NCBI RefSeq assembly: GCF_017488845.2
Contig: NZ_CP083370.1
Location: 3,028,501-3,092,500 of the forward strand
Direction: 5' to 3'
Length of the DNA stretch: 64,000 nt
Source of the DNA: Ensifer canadensis
Lineage (GTDB): Bacteria; Pseudomonadota; Alphaproteobacteria; Rhizobiales; Rhizobiaceae
In this document: positions 7,929 to 15,650 of the stretch, in pieces
Numbering within the stretch: position 1 is the stretch's first letter
Layout of the letters: the number at the start of each line of letters is the position of its first letter
Made by a program: the position numbers and the translations under genes
The notes under the pieces: generated by a model
Seen by the model: the letters and a program-made list of their open reading frames with translations, nothing else
Databases searched by the model: none
What the model was told of the DNA's origin: nothing

Positions 7929-8477
7929 TCAGGCGTTTTCTTTGGGCACCAGGGCAACGATATCGGCAAAAATATCCTGCCATTCGGTATCGTCCATTTC
8001 GGCAAAACCGAAACTGCGCAGTAGGAAGGCGCCTTCCGTTGCGAGAAAGGCAAGACGCGCCCGGCGCCCCTCCTCGGTCGACAGATCGAGGCTGTCGAGG
8101 CGCCCGCGATACCAGGCCCGGTTCTTTTCCATATGGTCTTCGCGCTGCAGGAGCGCTGCCATCATCCCGGACGTGCGGGCATTCTCCGCCGTGTTCATGC
8201 GCGCCGTCACCTCCGCGTGCGCGCGCATCGCCGTTACCGGATCCGTCTCGTCTCCGACTTCGGCGGCGACCGCGCTGTCGAACTCGTTGAACCAGCGTTC
8301 CATCATCGCGTCGATCAGGCCGTCCTTGTTACCGAAGCAATATTGAACCCCGCCCTTGGTGATGCCCGCCGCCTTGGCCACCGCGTCGATCGTCAGGCCG
8401 GCAGCACCGACGGCGCTGACGGTCGCCTCCGCCGCATCCAGCACCTTGTCGCGATCGATCGTCCGGCGTCGTCCCAT
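7929..8477 (-). CDS. TetR-family repressor, probable regulator of the adjacent exporter
   Basis: 182 residues. The N-terminal helix-turn-helix (about residues 28-50, GLTIDAVAKAAGITKGGVQY) is standard for TetR, and the rest is the helical ligand-binding domain. It is divergent from an SmvA-type exporter with a 105-base shared promoter region containing a perfect palindrome close to its own start. This is the usual arrangement for a drug-responsive repressor of an efflux pump. The ligand cannot be read from sequence; quaternary ammonium compounds or biguanides are a guess from SmvA/SmvR. Confidence 0.93.
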   Translation of the reverse strand: MGRRRTIDRDKVLDAAEATVSAVGAAGLTIDAVAKAAGITKGGVQYCFGNKDGLIDAMMERWFNEFDSAVAAEVGDETDPVTAMRAHAEVTARMNTAENARTSGMMAALLQREDHMEKNRAWYRGRLDSLDLSTEEGRRARLAFLATEGAFLLRSFGFAEMDDTEWQDIFADIVALVPKENA

Positions 8478-8499
8478 TTCAGATTCCCTCTTTCAATTC

Positions 8500-8509
8500 C
8501 ATACGTATG
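8500..8509. promoter_or_regulatory. Palindromic operator between tetR and the exporter
   Basis: CATACGTATG is a perfect 10-bp palindrome 22 bases upstream of the tetR start, followed by an AT-rich run likely to hold promoter elements. It is the best candidate site for the TetR protein. Confidence 0.6.
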
Positions 8510-8582
8510 TATTTATATAATCGCTCTGACGTCAACAAGGCCATAGGTCCCGCAGGCAGCGGGTCGGCCACAGAGGTGTACC

Positions 8583-10082
8583 ATGTCCCCGCATAATCGC
8601 TGGCTCATTCTTGCCATCGTGTCGAGCGCGCTGCTGCTGATCGTTGTCGATATGACCGTGCTTTACACGGCGCTGCCCCGGCTGACCCACGATCTTGGCG
8701 CGTCCGCGTCGGAAAAGCTCTGGATCGTCAATGCCTATGCGCTGGTCGTTGCCGGCCTACTGCCGGGGCTCGGCACGCTCGGCGACCGGCTCGGCCACAA
8801 GCGGCCGTTCATTGCCGGTCTTGCCGTCTTCGGCCTCGCTTCGCTGCTGGCGGCCTATGCCTCGAACCCGTCGATCCTGATTACCGGCCGCGTGCTTCTT
8901 GCCGTCGGCGCCGCGCTGATGATGCCGGCAACGCTTTCGATCATCCGGCTGACCTTCACCGACGAGCGTGAGCGGGCGCTGGCGATCGGCGTCTGGGCTG
9001 CCATCGCCTCGGGTGGCGCGGCGATCGGCCCGGTGCTCGGCGGGTTCCTGCTCGAATACTTCTGGTGGGGCTCGGTCTTCCTCATCAATGTGCCGATCGT
9101 CGCCGTGGCCTTGCTGCTCGGCGTTGTCGTGCTTCCCGACAGCAAGGGCAACAAGGATCACCCGTGGGATCCGCTCGGCTCCGTCCAGATCATGGTCGGC
9201 CTGGTCGGGCTTGCCTATGCCATCAAGGAGATGAGCAAGCGCGAACCCTCGGCTGAAGCCGGGCTCATCGCCGCCGCCATCGGCGTCGTAGCGCTTCTCC
9301 TCTTCGTGCGCAGGCAGAGGCGCAGCCCGCACCCGATGATCGACTTCGGCCTGTTCCGCAACGCCGCCTTCTCCTCGGGCGTCGCCGCAGCCCTTGTCGC
9401 ATCCGCGGCCATCGTCGGCGTCGAGCTCGTGCTCAGCCAGCGGCTGCAGCTTGTCGCCGGGTATTCGCCGCTTGAGGCCGGCATTTTCATCCTGCCGATC
9501 CCGCTTGCGGCCTTCGTCGCCGGTCCGCTTACCGGCATGATGCTGCCGCGCCTCGGCGCCGAGATGGTGCTGCGCACCGGCCTTATCACCGCAGCTGCCG
9601 GCCTCGGTGCGTTTCTTGCCGTGCACGAAGCCGGCGTGCTCGCTCAGATCGTCAGCCTGGTCGTGCTCGGCCTTGGCATTGGCGCTTCGATGACGGCAGC
9701 CTCCAGCGCCATCATGTCCAACGCCGCGCCGGAACGCGCCGGCATGGCCGCCTCCATCGAGGAGGTTTCCTTCGAACTTGGCGGCGCCATCGGCATCGCC
9801 GTGCTCGGCAGCGTGATGTCGGCTGTCTACACCGCCTTCGTCATGCTGCCGGAAGGGGCGGGCATATCGGCGATCGCACGCGACAGCCTGGACGAGGCGT
9901 TGATATTGGCGGAAAAACTGTCGTCGAATGATGCCGAAAATCTAGTGGCACTCGCCAAAGCGGCCTTCGAGAAGGCGTTCGTCGCCGTCGTCCTTTTGGC
10001 AACAGGCCTCCTGTTTGCCACCGGCGCCGGCATCTGGTGGTTTACGCGCGGCAATCGCCTACAACGCCGCGCGTCTTATTAG
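8583..10082 (+). CDS. MFS exporter, DHA2 family (14 TM, SmvA-like)
   Basis: 499 residues, an inner-membrane proton-coupled drug exporter. The start WLILAIVSSALLLIVVDMTVLYTALPRL and the following GDRLGHKRPFIAGL (MFS motif A) match the SmvA/DHA2 group with 14 segments; motif C-like GGAAIGPVLGGFLLEYF is also present. It is divergent from a TetR gene. SmvA proteins export methyl viologen and cationic biocides; that substrate is inferred. The last residues (RLQRRASY) are encoded inside an intergenic repeat that begins at 10059, so the repeat has replaced or trimmed the natural end of the gene. Confidence 0.93.
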   Translation: MSPHNRWLILAIVSSALLLIVVDMTVLYTALPRLTHDLGASASEKLWIVNAYALVVAGLLPGLGTLGDRLGHKRPFIAGLAVFGLASLLAAYASNPSILITGRVLLAVGAALMMPATLSIIRLTFTDERERALAIGVWAAIASGGAAIGPVLGGFLLEYFWWGSVFLINVPIVAVALLLGVVVLPDSKGNKDHPWDPLGSVQIMVGLVGLAYAIKEMSKREPSAEAGLIAAAIGVVALLLFVRRQRRSPHPMIDFGLFRNAAFSSGVAAALVASAAIVGVELVLSQRLQLVAGYSPLEAGIFILPIPLAAFVAGPLTGMMLPRLGAEMVLRTGLITAAAGLGAFLAVHEAGVLAQIVSLVVLGLGIGASMTAASSAIMSNAAPERAGMAASIEEVSFELGGAIGIAVLGSVMSAVYTAFVMLPEGAGISAIARDSLDEALILAEKLSSNDAENLVALAKAAFEKAFVAVVLLATGLLFATGAGIWWFTRGNRLQRRASY

Positions 10083-10162
10083 ACGCGCAAAAGTCGCCGT
10101 AGCACTTTGAATTGCTGCATGTCTTTATCCTTAAATCGAATGCGATTTCAGGAAACGTGCAG
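10059..10162 (+). repeat. Palindromic mosaic repeat, copy 1 (rhizobial ABC/RIME-like)
   Basis: Two adjacent hairpins: CTACAACG...CGCCGTAG (10059-10102, inner GCGCGTCT/AGACGCGC) and CTGCAT...GTGCAG (10115-10162, with an ATCG...CGAT core). It is nearly identical to the copy at 24025-24130. It overlaps the last eight codons and stop of the upstream exporter. Confidence 0.9.
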
Positions 10163-10204
10163 TCGCGCCGGTCGGGTCCTACCGGGCGCACTGATTTCAG
10201 GTGG

Positions 10205-12142
10205 TCAGTGCTTTGCTGCCTCGCACTGGGCGATCGCTGCCACCAACGCCTCGAAACGCACATGGTGGCGAACGGCGTCCAGGTCGGAGTCCTGCTTGAA
10301 CCAAAGCAGCTGGTAACAGGAACTTTGCGGCAACAGGCTCTCGAGCATGTCGAGCGCCGTGTCGACATCGCCGAGGATCGAATGGACGCAGGCCGTGTTG
10401 TAGCGCGCAACAACATCATCCGGATCGATGGCGATCGCGCACGCCGCCCATTCACGCGCGCGCTCTGCTTCGCCCATATGGGCCAGCGCCAGGGCGCCGC
10501 GATGGGCCGGACCGGAATTCTCCGGATGCAGCTCCAGCGCCCGCTCGGCCCGGGAAATACCAATCTTCGCCCAGTGTCCCCGCTCGGTTTCCTGGCCCAG
10601 CGACTTGTAGGCGCTCATCAGGTGGATCGGCGAGAGATAGTCATCCGGGCTGATTTCCGCGGCCCGCTTGAAGAACTGGATCGCCGTCTCGAACTCGCCG
10701 CGCATGAAGAGAAAGCGGCCATAGTGAAAGTTTGCCTCGTAGAGCTGCGGATCAAGCGTCAAGGCGCGCTCAAACTCGGCAACGGCCTCTTCGCTTTGCC
10801 CGTCCTGGTGCAGGACCAATCCCCGGGAAGCGTGCGCTTCCGCCAGGTTCGGATCGAGCGCCAGCGCCCGCTCGCTCGTGCTCAGAATGCTCTCGAGCGG
10901 GAATTCGTGCTCGTGCCAGTCGCGAAGAGCGGATTCGCAATCGGCGATGCCGGCATAGGCGCGGGCAAAATTCGGGTCGAGCTCGACGGCCTTCAGGAAC
11001 ATCCGCCGGGCGAGCAGCAGATAGTAACGGGTCCAGGCGTGCGAGAATCGCCGCCCGCGTAGATAGTAAGTGTAGGCCTCGACGCTCGTCGTCGGATCGC
11101 TCTCGATCGCCTTCTTCTCCTCAGGCAACAGCTTGATGCGCAATTGGTCGACGATGGCGTGAGTGATCTCGTCCTGGATGGCGAAGATATCGGTGAGATC
11201 GCGGTCGTAGCGGTCGGCCCAAAGATGCGTGCCTGTCAGCGCATCGATCAGCTGCCCGGTGATGCGCACCCGCGCGCCGGCCTTGCGCACACTGCCTTCG
11301 AGGATGAACCGAACGCCCAGTTCCTGCGCCACGGTTTTGACCCGGACAGACCGTCCCTTGTAGGTAAAGACCGTGTTGCGGGCGACCACGTGCAACTGCG
11401 AGATCTTCGACAGGTCGGTGATGATGTCTTCAGTGATGCCGTCGGAGAAATATTCCTGCTCCGGGTCATGGCTCATATTGGTGAAGGGCAGCACGGCGAC
11501 GGAAAGCCCGTAACCATCGTCCACCGTTACCGTATGGGACCCATTCAACACCTTGGCGATCTTGGTCGGCGCCCCCAGCGCCACCGAATAGACATGCACA
11601 CCCGCTGCGATGTTCTTCAGCGCGTGCTGTCCCTTGTCGACGAAGCCGACATCCAGCCTCGAGCCGACATGGTCGCGAACGGAGGCGGAGACGGCAATGC
11701 CGGAGGGCTCGGCCAGGCCTTCGAGCCGGGCTGCGACATTGACGCCGTCGCCGAAGATATCGCCGTCCTCGACGATCACGTCGCCCAGATGCACGCCGAT
11801 GCGCAGTTCGATACGCTTCAACTGCGGCACGTCTTCGTTGCGGATAAGCATGCCGCGCTGAATGTCGACGGCACAAGCAACCGCGTTCACGACACTCGCG
11901 AACTCGACCAGAATGCCGTCGCCGGTCAGTTTGACAATCCGACCCTTGTGTCGGCTGACCTTGGGATCGACCAGCTCGTTCTTGTGCCGCTTCATGGCGG
12001 CCAGCGTGCCGGTCTCATCAGCGCCTATGAGGCGGCTGTAGCCCACGACATCGGCAGCAAGGATGGCAGCAAGGCGGCGTTCCAAGTAACCCCCGATTTC
12101 ATCTCCTGGGTGAAGTATACAATCTAGCGCGTTCTTCATCAT
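10205..12142 (-). CDS. Class III adenylate/guanylate cyclase with TolB-like and TPR regions
   Basis: 645 residues. Residues about 20-190 form a class III cyclase domain: metal-binding D31 in AADVVGYSRL, D75 in LTGDGILVEF and the FGDGVNVAARL helix are intact. Residues about 210-340 form the 'YFSDGITEDIITDLS' domain common in CadC/TolB-like cyclases, and the rest is a series of TPR helices. No membrane segment is evident, so it is probably cytosolic. It would make cAMP or cGMP from nucleoside triphosphate with TPR-mediated protein contacts. Rhizobia carry many such cyclases; the trigger is unknown. AGGA lies 6 bases before the ATG at 12139, so that start is as likely as 12142. Confidence 0.92.
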   Translation of the reverse strand: MMKNALDCILHPGDEIGGYLERRLAAILAADVVGYSRLIGADETGTLAAMKRHKNELVDPKVSRHKGRIVKLTGDGILVEFASVVNAVACAVDIQRGMLIRNEDVPQLKRIELRIGVHLGDVIVEDGDIFGDGVNVAARLEGLAEPSGIAVSASVRDHVGSRLDVGFVDKGQHALKNIAAGVHVYSVALGAPTKIAKVLNGSHTVTVDDGYGLSVAVLPFTNMSHDPEQEYFSDGITEDIITDLSKISQLHVVARNTVFTYKGRSVRVKTVAQELGVRFILEGSVRKAGARVRITGQLIDALTGTHLWADRYDRDLTDIFAIQDEITHAIVDQLRIKLLPEEKKAIESDPTTSVEAYTYYLRGRRFSHAWTRYYLLLARRMFLKAVELDPNFARAYAGIADCESALRDWHEHEFPLESILSTSERALALDPNLAEAHASRGLVLHQDGQSEEAVAEFERALTLDPQLYEANFHYGRFLFMRGEFETAIQFFKRAAEISPDDYLSPIHLMSAYKSLGQETERGHWAKIGISRAERALELHPENSGPAHRGALALAHMGEAERAREWAACAIAIDPDDVVARYNTACVHSILGDVDTALDMLESLLPQSSCYQLLWFKQDSDLDAVRHHVRFEALVAAIAQCEAAKH

Positions 12143-12265
12143 CTGTCCTGCGCACTTTTCTGGGTACGACGAATGACCGAAGAACCGGATAACACACTAG
12201 GCCAGATGGCGAAGTTTCCAAGGAAACCACCATCCTAACACTATGGGATTACTTCGTTCGCCGTA

Positions 12266-12421
12266 TCACGGTCGAATGAGAACCGTGATCATCATCATGA
12301 CGATCGCAAACACTGCGATCTTCCAGAAATCGCGACGCTGCCTCAGACCGGGCAGGCCGATCGGCCAGATCAGCTGGATGGCCATCGCCAGAAGCAGAAT
12401 GAGCGCCAGCGCCTTCGACAT
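12266..12421 (-). CDS. Small hydrophobic protein (51 residues, two TM segments)
   Basis: MSKALALILLLAMAIQLIWP and KIAVFAIVMMMITVLI are two hydrophobic helices joined by a short basic loop (GLRQRRDFW), ending IRP. This looks like a genuine tiny inner-membrane protein of a kind often found in Rhizobiaceae, not a shadow frame, because nothing else is coded here. The Shine-Dalgarno sequence is weak (GGAT near the start). An in-frame start at 12469 would add 16 residues. It lies between the cyclase (same strand) and an MFS gene on the other strand. Function unknown. Confidence 0.6.
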   Translation of the reverse strand: MSKALALILLLAMAIQLIWPIGLPGLRQRRDFWKIAVFAIVMMMITVLIRP

Positions 12422-12676
12422 ATCCAGCCTATCCCCGGGTAAATTCCCGCAACTCGGCGGAACTGTCACGCCGCCGTCACCTTGTCGTCGTAGCAGCGCA
12501 GGCCGTCAGCACGCGCAACTGCTTATGATCCCGAAATTCGATATCGATTCTTGGGATGATGCATTAGAGGGCTATTGTTTCCGCCGCCGATTTGCAATGA
12601 CCGGCCGGACAGAATCCGGCTGGCAATTCCGGGCACACCGCCCTAACTTGCTGACGGCAGAACGATTTTCGGATGG

Positions 12677-13987
12677 ATGATGAGAAAAAACCTGCTCCCC
12701 GTCGCCTCGCTCCTGCTGGGCACGCTGTTTCTCTTCCTGGGCAACGGCCTGCAGGGCCTGCTTTTGCCGGTCAGAGGCACGGCCGAGGGCTATCCCACCA
12801 CCATCCTTGGCCTGATCGGCACGTCCTGGGCGGCCGGCTTCGTGCTTGGCTGCTTCTTTGCACCTAATGTCGTCAAGCGCATCGGCCATGTGCGCGCCTT
12901 CAGCGTCTTTACCTCAATGATTGCCATCGTCGCGTTGATGACCGGCATCCTGATCGACCCGACCTGGTGGCTGATCCTGCGTGCGCTGACCGGTTTTTCC
13001 ACTGCCGGCACCTCGATGATCATCGAAAGCTGGCTCAACGAGCGCGCCACCAATGAGAGCCGCGGCGTCATCTTTTCCCTCTATATCGCCATCACGCTCT
13101 TCGGCGTCGTCGGCGGCCAGATGATGATCCCGTTCGGCGATACCTCCACCAGCACCCTCTTCATGATCTGCGGTATTCTCTATTGCGTCGCTATGCTGCC
13201 GACCCTGCTCTCGAAGGCCGCCTCGCCGCAGCCGCTGAAGCAGGTCCAGCTCGACCTGCGCGGGCTCTATCGCAATTCCCCGGTCTCGTTCCTCGGCATC
13301 CTGCTCGTCGGCATCGCCAACGGCGCTTTCGGCACGCTCGGCGCCGTCTTCGGCCGCCAGGCGGGCCTCTCCGACAGCACTGTCGCGGCGATGATGAGCG
13401 TGGCGATCTTTGCCGGCGCGGTGATGCAACTGCCGGCCGGGCGCCTGTCCGATCGCATCGATCGACGCTACGTGCTTGCCGCCCTTGCCGGTGTCGGTGC
13501 GCTGGCGGGGCTCCTGATCTTCCTAGTCGAACCAAGCCAGGTCTGGATCGTGCTCACCCTGATTGCGATCTATGGCGCAGCCGCCAACGCGCTCTACCCG
13601 ATCGCCGTTTCGCATGCCAACGACTTTGCGACAGCCGAGGATTTCGTTAAGGTTTCCGGCGGATTGCTGCTGCTCTACGGCATCGGCACCATTATCGGCC
13701 CGACCATCGGCGGCCCGGTGATGACTGCGACCGGCCCCTACGGGCTGTTCATGATCACCGCCTGCGCCCACATCCTCATCACCGCCTACGCCATCATCCG
13801 CAGCCGCATGCGCGCGCCGGTTCCCGTCGCCGAGCGCGATGCCTTCTCGCCGATCAATGCCGGAACGGCAATGACGCCCGAGAGCCTGCAGCTCTCGCCG
13901 CGCGCAGCACCGTTCGATGAAACACATGATGACGACGACGGCGATATCAACCCCGAACAGGAGGAGAAGTCGAATGGGCCTGTTTGA
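12677..13987 (+). CDS. MFS transporter, YcaD-like
   Basis: 436 residues with 12 predicted segments. PVASLLLGTLFLFLGNGLQG starts TM1, and ALTGFSTAGTSMIIESWLNERA and QLPAGRLSDRIDRRYVL are typical of the YcaD/quinolone-resistance-like group. The C-terminal 50 residues are a polar acidic tail (ETHDDDDGDINPEQEEK). Substrate unknown. The start is ATGATG; either ATG (12677 or 12680) is possible. The 3' end overlaps the next small gene by 14 bases, a coupled arrangement. Confidence 0.92.
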   Translation: MMRKNLLPVASLLLGTLFLFLGNGLQGLLLPVRGTAEGYPTTILGLIGTSWAAGFVLGCFFAPNVVKRIGHVRAFSVFTSMIAIVALMTGILIDPTWWLILRALTGFSTAGTSMIIESWLNERATNESRGVIFSLYIAITLFGVVGGQMMIPFGDTSTSTLFMICGILYCVAMLPTLLSKAASPQPLKQVQLDLRGLYRNSPVSFLGILLVGIANGAFGTLGAVFGRQAGLSDSTVAAMMSVAIFAGAVMQLPAGRLSDRIDRRYVLAALAGVGALAGLLIFLVEPSQVWIVLTLIAIYGAAANALYPIAVSHANDFATAEDFVKVSGGLLLLYGIGTIIGPTIGGPVMTATGPYGLFMITACAHILITAYAIIRSRMRAPVPVAERDAFSPINAGTAMTPESLQLSPRAAPFDETHDDDDGDINPEQEEKSNGPV

Positions 13988-14162
13988 CGAAGACCAACCC
14001 AAGAAGAAGCTGGCGCATGAGATCGGCAGCGACCTGTCGCTGCTGTCCGTCGACGAGCTCACACAGCGCATCGCGCTGCTGAAGGAGGAAATCGCCCGGC
14101 TCGAGTCGGAGCGCGAGCGCAAATCCGCAAGCCGATCTGCGGCCGAGGGCCTGTTCCGCTGA
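13974..14162 (+). CDS. DUF1192 domain protein
   Basis: 62 residues. The segment GSDLSLLSVDELTQRIALLKEEIARLE is a DUF1192 signature: a short conserved head then a coiled coil with charged heptads. These proteins are widespread in alphaproteobacteria and have no assigned function. AGGAGGAGAAG lies upstream of the ATG, within the end of the MFS gene, so the two are cotranscribed. It directly precedes the intergenic region with CtrA-type boxes. Confidence 0.85.
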   Translation: MGLFDEDQPKKKLAHEIGSDLSLLSVDELTQRIALLKEEIARLESERERKSASRSAAEGLFR

Positions 14163-14200
14163 CGATCGCACAAGGACAAACGGCCCGAAACGGCGCTTTC

Positions 14201-14215
14201 TTAACGGTATATTAA
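14201..14215. promoter_or_regulatory. CtrA-type box 1 (TTAA-N7-TTAA)
   Basis: TTAA-CGGTATA-TTAA exactly fits the CtrA consensus of alphaproteobacteria. It lies 13 bases before a strong hairpin that begins the candidate small RNA. A TATATT sequence inside it could be a -10 element, so binding might repress rather than activate. Confidence 0.65.
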
Positions 14216-14219
14216 GCAT

Positions 14220-14340
14220 TCTCTGCGATTGTCTGTTTATCCGGAGCTTTCCGGACTCAGACAATTTCTCCGACTGGCGAATGGGTCTGATTTTTCTCCC
14301 TGTTTTACCTTGAGAGCCGCTTTCCGCGGCTCTTTTTTTG
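14220..14340 (+). ncRNA. Candidate intergenic small RNA ending in an intrinsic terminator
   Basis: No reading frame lies in the 350 bases between 14163 and 14512. The region shows an ordered RNA-like architecture: a nested hairpin (ATTGTCTG 14228-14235 with CAGACAAT 14258-14265, and inside it TCCGGA 14240-14245 with TCCGGA 14250-14255), a C/U-rich single strand (TCTCCCTGTTTTACC), then a terminator hairpin with seven T. Hairpin, CU-rich linker and terminator is the layout of Hfq-dependent rhizobial sRNAs such as the suhB/MmgR type. The start at 14220 is estimated; no clear -35 is visible. A long 3' UTR of DUF1192 is the alternative. Confidence 0.6.
14313..14339 (+). terminator. Rho-independent terminator of the candidate sRNA
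   Basis: AGAGCCGC (14313-14320), loop TTTCC, GCGGCTCT (14326-14333), then an unbroken T-run to 14339. It cleanly separates the upstream transcript from rcdA. Confidence 0.92.
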
Positions 14341-14374
14341 TTTTGATATATGTCGCTGCAAAGAATTGTGGAGA

Positions 14375-14389
14375 TTAACCCTTTCTTAA
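14375..14389. promoter_or_regulatory. CtrA-type box 2 (TTAA-N7-TTAA) upstream of rcdA
   Basis: TTAA-CCCTTTC-TTAA matches the full CtrA consensus and begins with the TTAACC half-site. It is 124 bases before the rcdA start and 36 bases beyond the sRNA terminator, where the rcdA promoter is expected. Confidence 0.7.
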
Positions 14390-14512
14390 GAATGCTCTTG
14401 CGCGAAATGCGCTATGGCATCATTCTTCAGGCATAGAGGCGGCAAGGAAACTTTTCCCAAAACCGCCCGTTACCCGACTGTCGTGATGCGTTTGAACCAG
14501 GGAAAACAGGTC

Positions 14513-15031
14513 ATGTCCGAAAGAGGATTGAATACCGTCAGTTTCGCGGGACACGCGGCGGCGTCGGCGCAGTTCAAGGCGCTCTATTCGGAAGGCATGG
14601 GTCTGGTCGAAGAAACCGCGAGCTATCTCGACGGCCCCGGTCGCCTTGCCTCCAAGGTCCTCCCGCGCATGGCATCGGTCCTCTATGCAGCAGAATCCAT
14701 GCGTCTGACCACGCGTCTCATGCAGATGGCATCCTGGCTCCTGCTTCAACGCGCTGTCAACAACGGTGAGATGAGCCGCGACCAGGTGCTGTCGGAAAAG
14801 AGCAAGGTTCGCCTCGACAGCTTCAACGTCGACCGCAGCGCGCCCGGCTGGAGTGAGCTGCCGGAAGCATTCCGCGACCTCATCGAGCGCTCGCTGCGCC
14901 TGCAGAACCGCGTCGCCTTGCTCGATCGCGAGATCTACCGTCCGCAGGAAGCCTCGACCTTCGTTCCTGATAACCAGAACGGCGTCAAGGCGCAGATCAA
15001 GCTCTTGCAGACGGCCTTCGGCACCAACTGA
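14513..15031 (+). CDS. rcdA: DUF1465 family protein, RcdA-like regulator of CtrA degradation
   Basis: 172 residues, a helical protein of the DUF1465 family. Blocks include FKALYSEGMGLVEETASYLDG, AESMRLTTRLMQMASWLLLQRA and ERSLRLQNRVALLDREIY, ending in the usual polar tail. Its Caulobacter member RcdA is a ClpXP adaptor that delivers CtrA for degradation. The ATG at 14513 is favoured because conservation starts at MSERGLNTVSF; upstream in-frame codons overlap the promoter region. A CtrA-type box lies in the promoter, which would give a feedback loop. A terminator follows the stop. Confidence 0.85.
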   Translation: MSERGLNTVSFAGHAAASAQFKALYSEGMGLVEETASYLDGPGRLASKVLPRMASVLYAAESMRLTTRLMQMASWLLLQRAVNNGEMSRDQVLSEKSKVRLDSFNVDRSAPGWSELPEAFRDLIERSLRLQNRVALLDREIYRPQEASTFVPDNQNGVKAQIKLLQTAFGTN

Positions 15032-15067
15032 TTTCAAAATATTCGGCAGTTCGCTGCCAACGAAACG

Positions 15068-15092
15068 AACCCGGCCTTGAGCCGGGTTTTTT
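15068..15092 (+). terminator. Rho-independent terminator of rcdA
   Basis: AACCCGGC (15068-15075) pairs with GCCGGGTT (15081-15088) around a 5-base loop and is followed by four more T. Confidence 0.9.
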
Positions 15093-15168
15093 CATGCGCG
15101 GCTTGAGCCGGCTCGCACGATCTCAATCATCAAAGATCGGCCTTAAGTCGGGACGGAAATCCGCACAA

Positions 15169-15193
15169 CAAAAAGCCCGGCAGAGCCGGGCTT
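15169..15193 (-). terminator. Rho-independent terminator of rpmE
   Basis: On the minus strand AAGCCCGGC (15193-15185) and GCCGGGCTT (15181-15173) form a 9-bp stem with a 3-base loop, followed by a T-run. It lies 27 bases after the rpmE stop. Confidence 0.9.
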
Positions 15194-15219
15194 CGAAAAC
15201 GCGCCAAGAGAGCGTGCGA

Positions 15220-15441
15220 TTAGAGGCCGAGGCCTTCGAAACGCTTCTTGAACTTGGAGACGCGGCCGCCGCGGTCCATGAGCTGCTGGTTGCCGCCCGT
15301 CCAAGCCGGGTGCGACTTCGGGTCGATTTCCAGGTTCATGGTGGCGCCTGCCGAACCCCAGGTCGAGCGGGTTTCGTATTCGGTGCCGTCAGTCATGACC
15401 ACCTTGATCAGGTGATAGTCGGGATGGATGTCTGCCTTCAT
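15220..15441 (-). CDS. rpmE: 50S ribosomal protein L31
   Basis: 73 residues. [27 protein letters not shown] and the C-terminal [15 protein letters not shown] are clear L31 landmarks. No cysteines are present, so this is the zinc-free form of L31. The gene is monocistronic and convergent with rcdA, with a terminator for each in the 188-base gap. Confidence 0.96.
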   Translation of the reverse strand: MKADIHPDYHLIKVVMTDGTEYETRSTWGSAGATMNLEIDPKSHPAWTGGNQQLMDRGGRVSKFKKRFEGLGL

Positions 15442-15650
15442 AACGATCTTCCTAGAGTTCCAGGGTCCAATTGTCGCAAGGCATTGCGACTTCGAGACCG
15501 AACACGTAAATGAAGCCGCGGACCGGCTGATGGGCCACGGCTTCCCAATTCGATGCCGTGCCTATACATCAAGGTCCGCGGGATAACAAGTGCCGCGCGG
15601 AAGACTCATGGGCAAACCCGCCCCCTCCGTGATTGGCGAACGGGGGTCAT

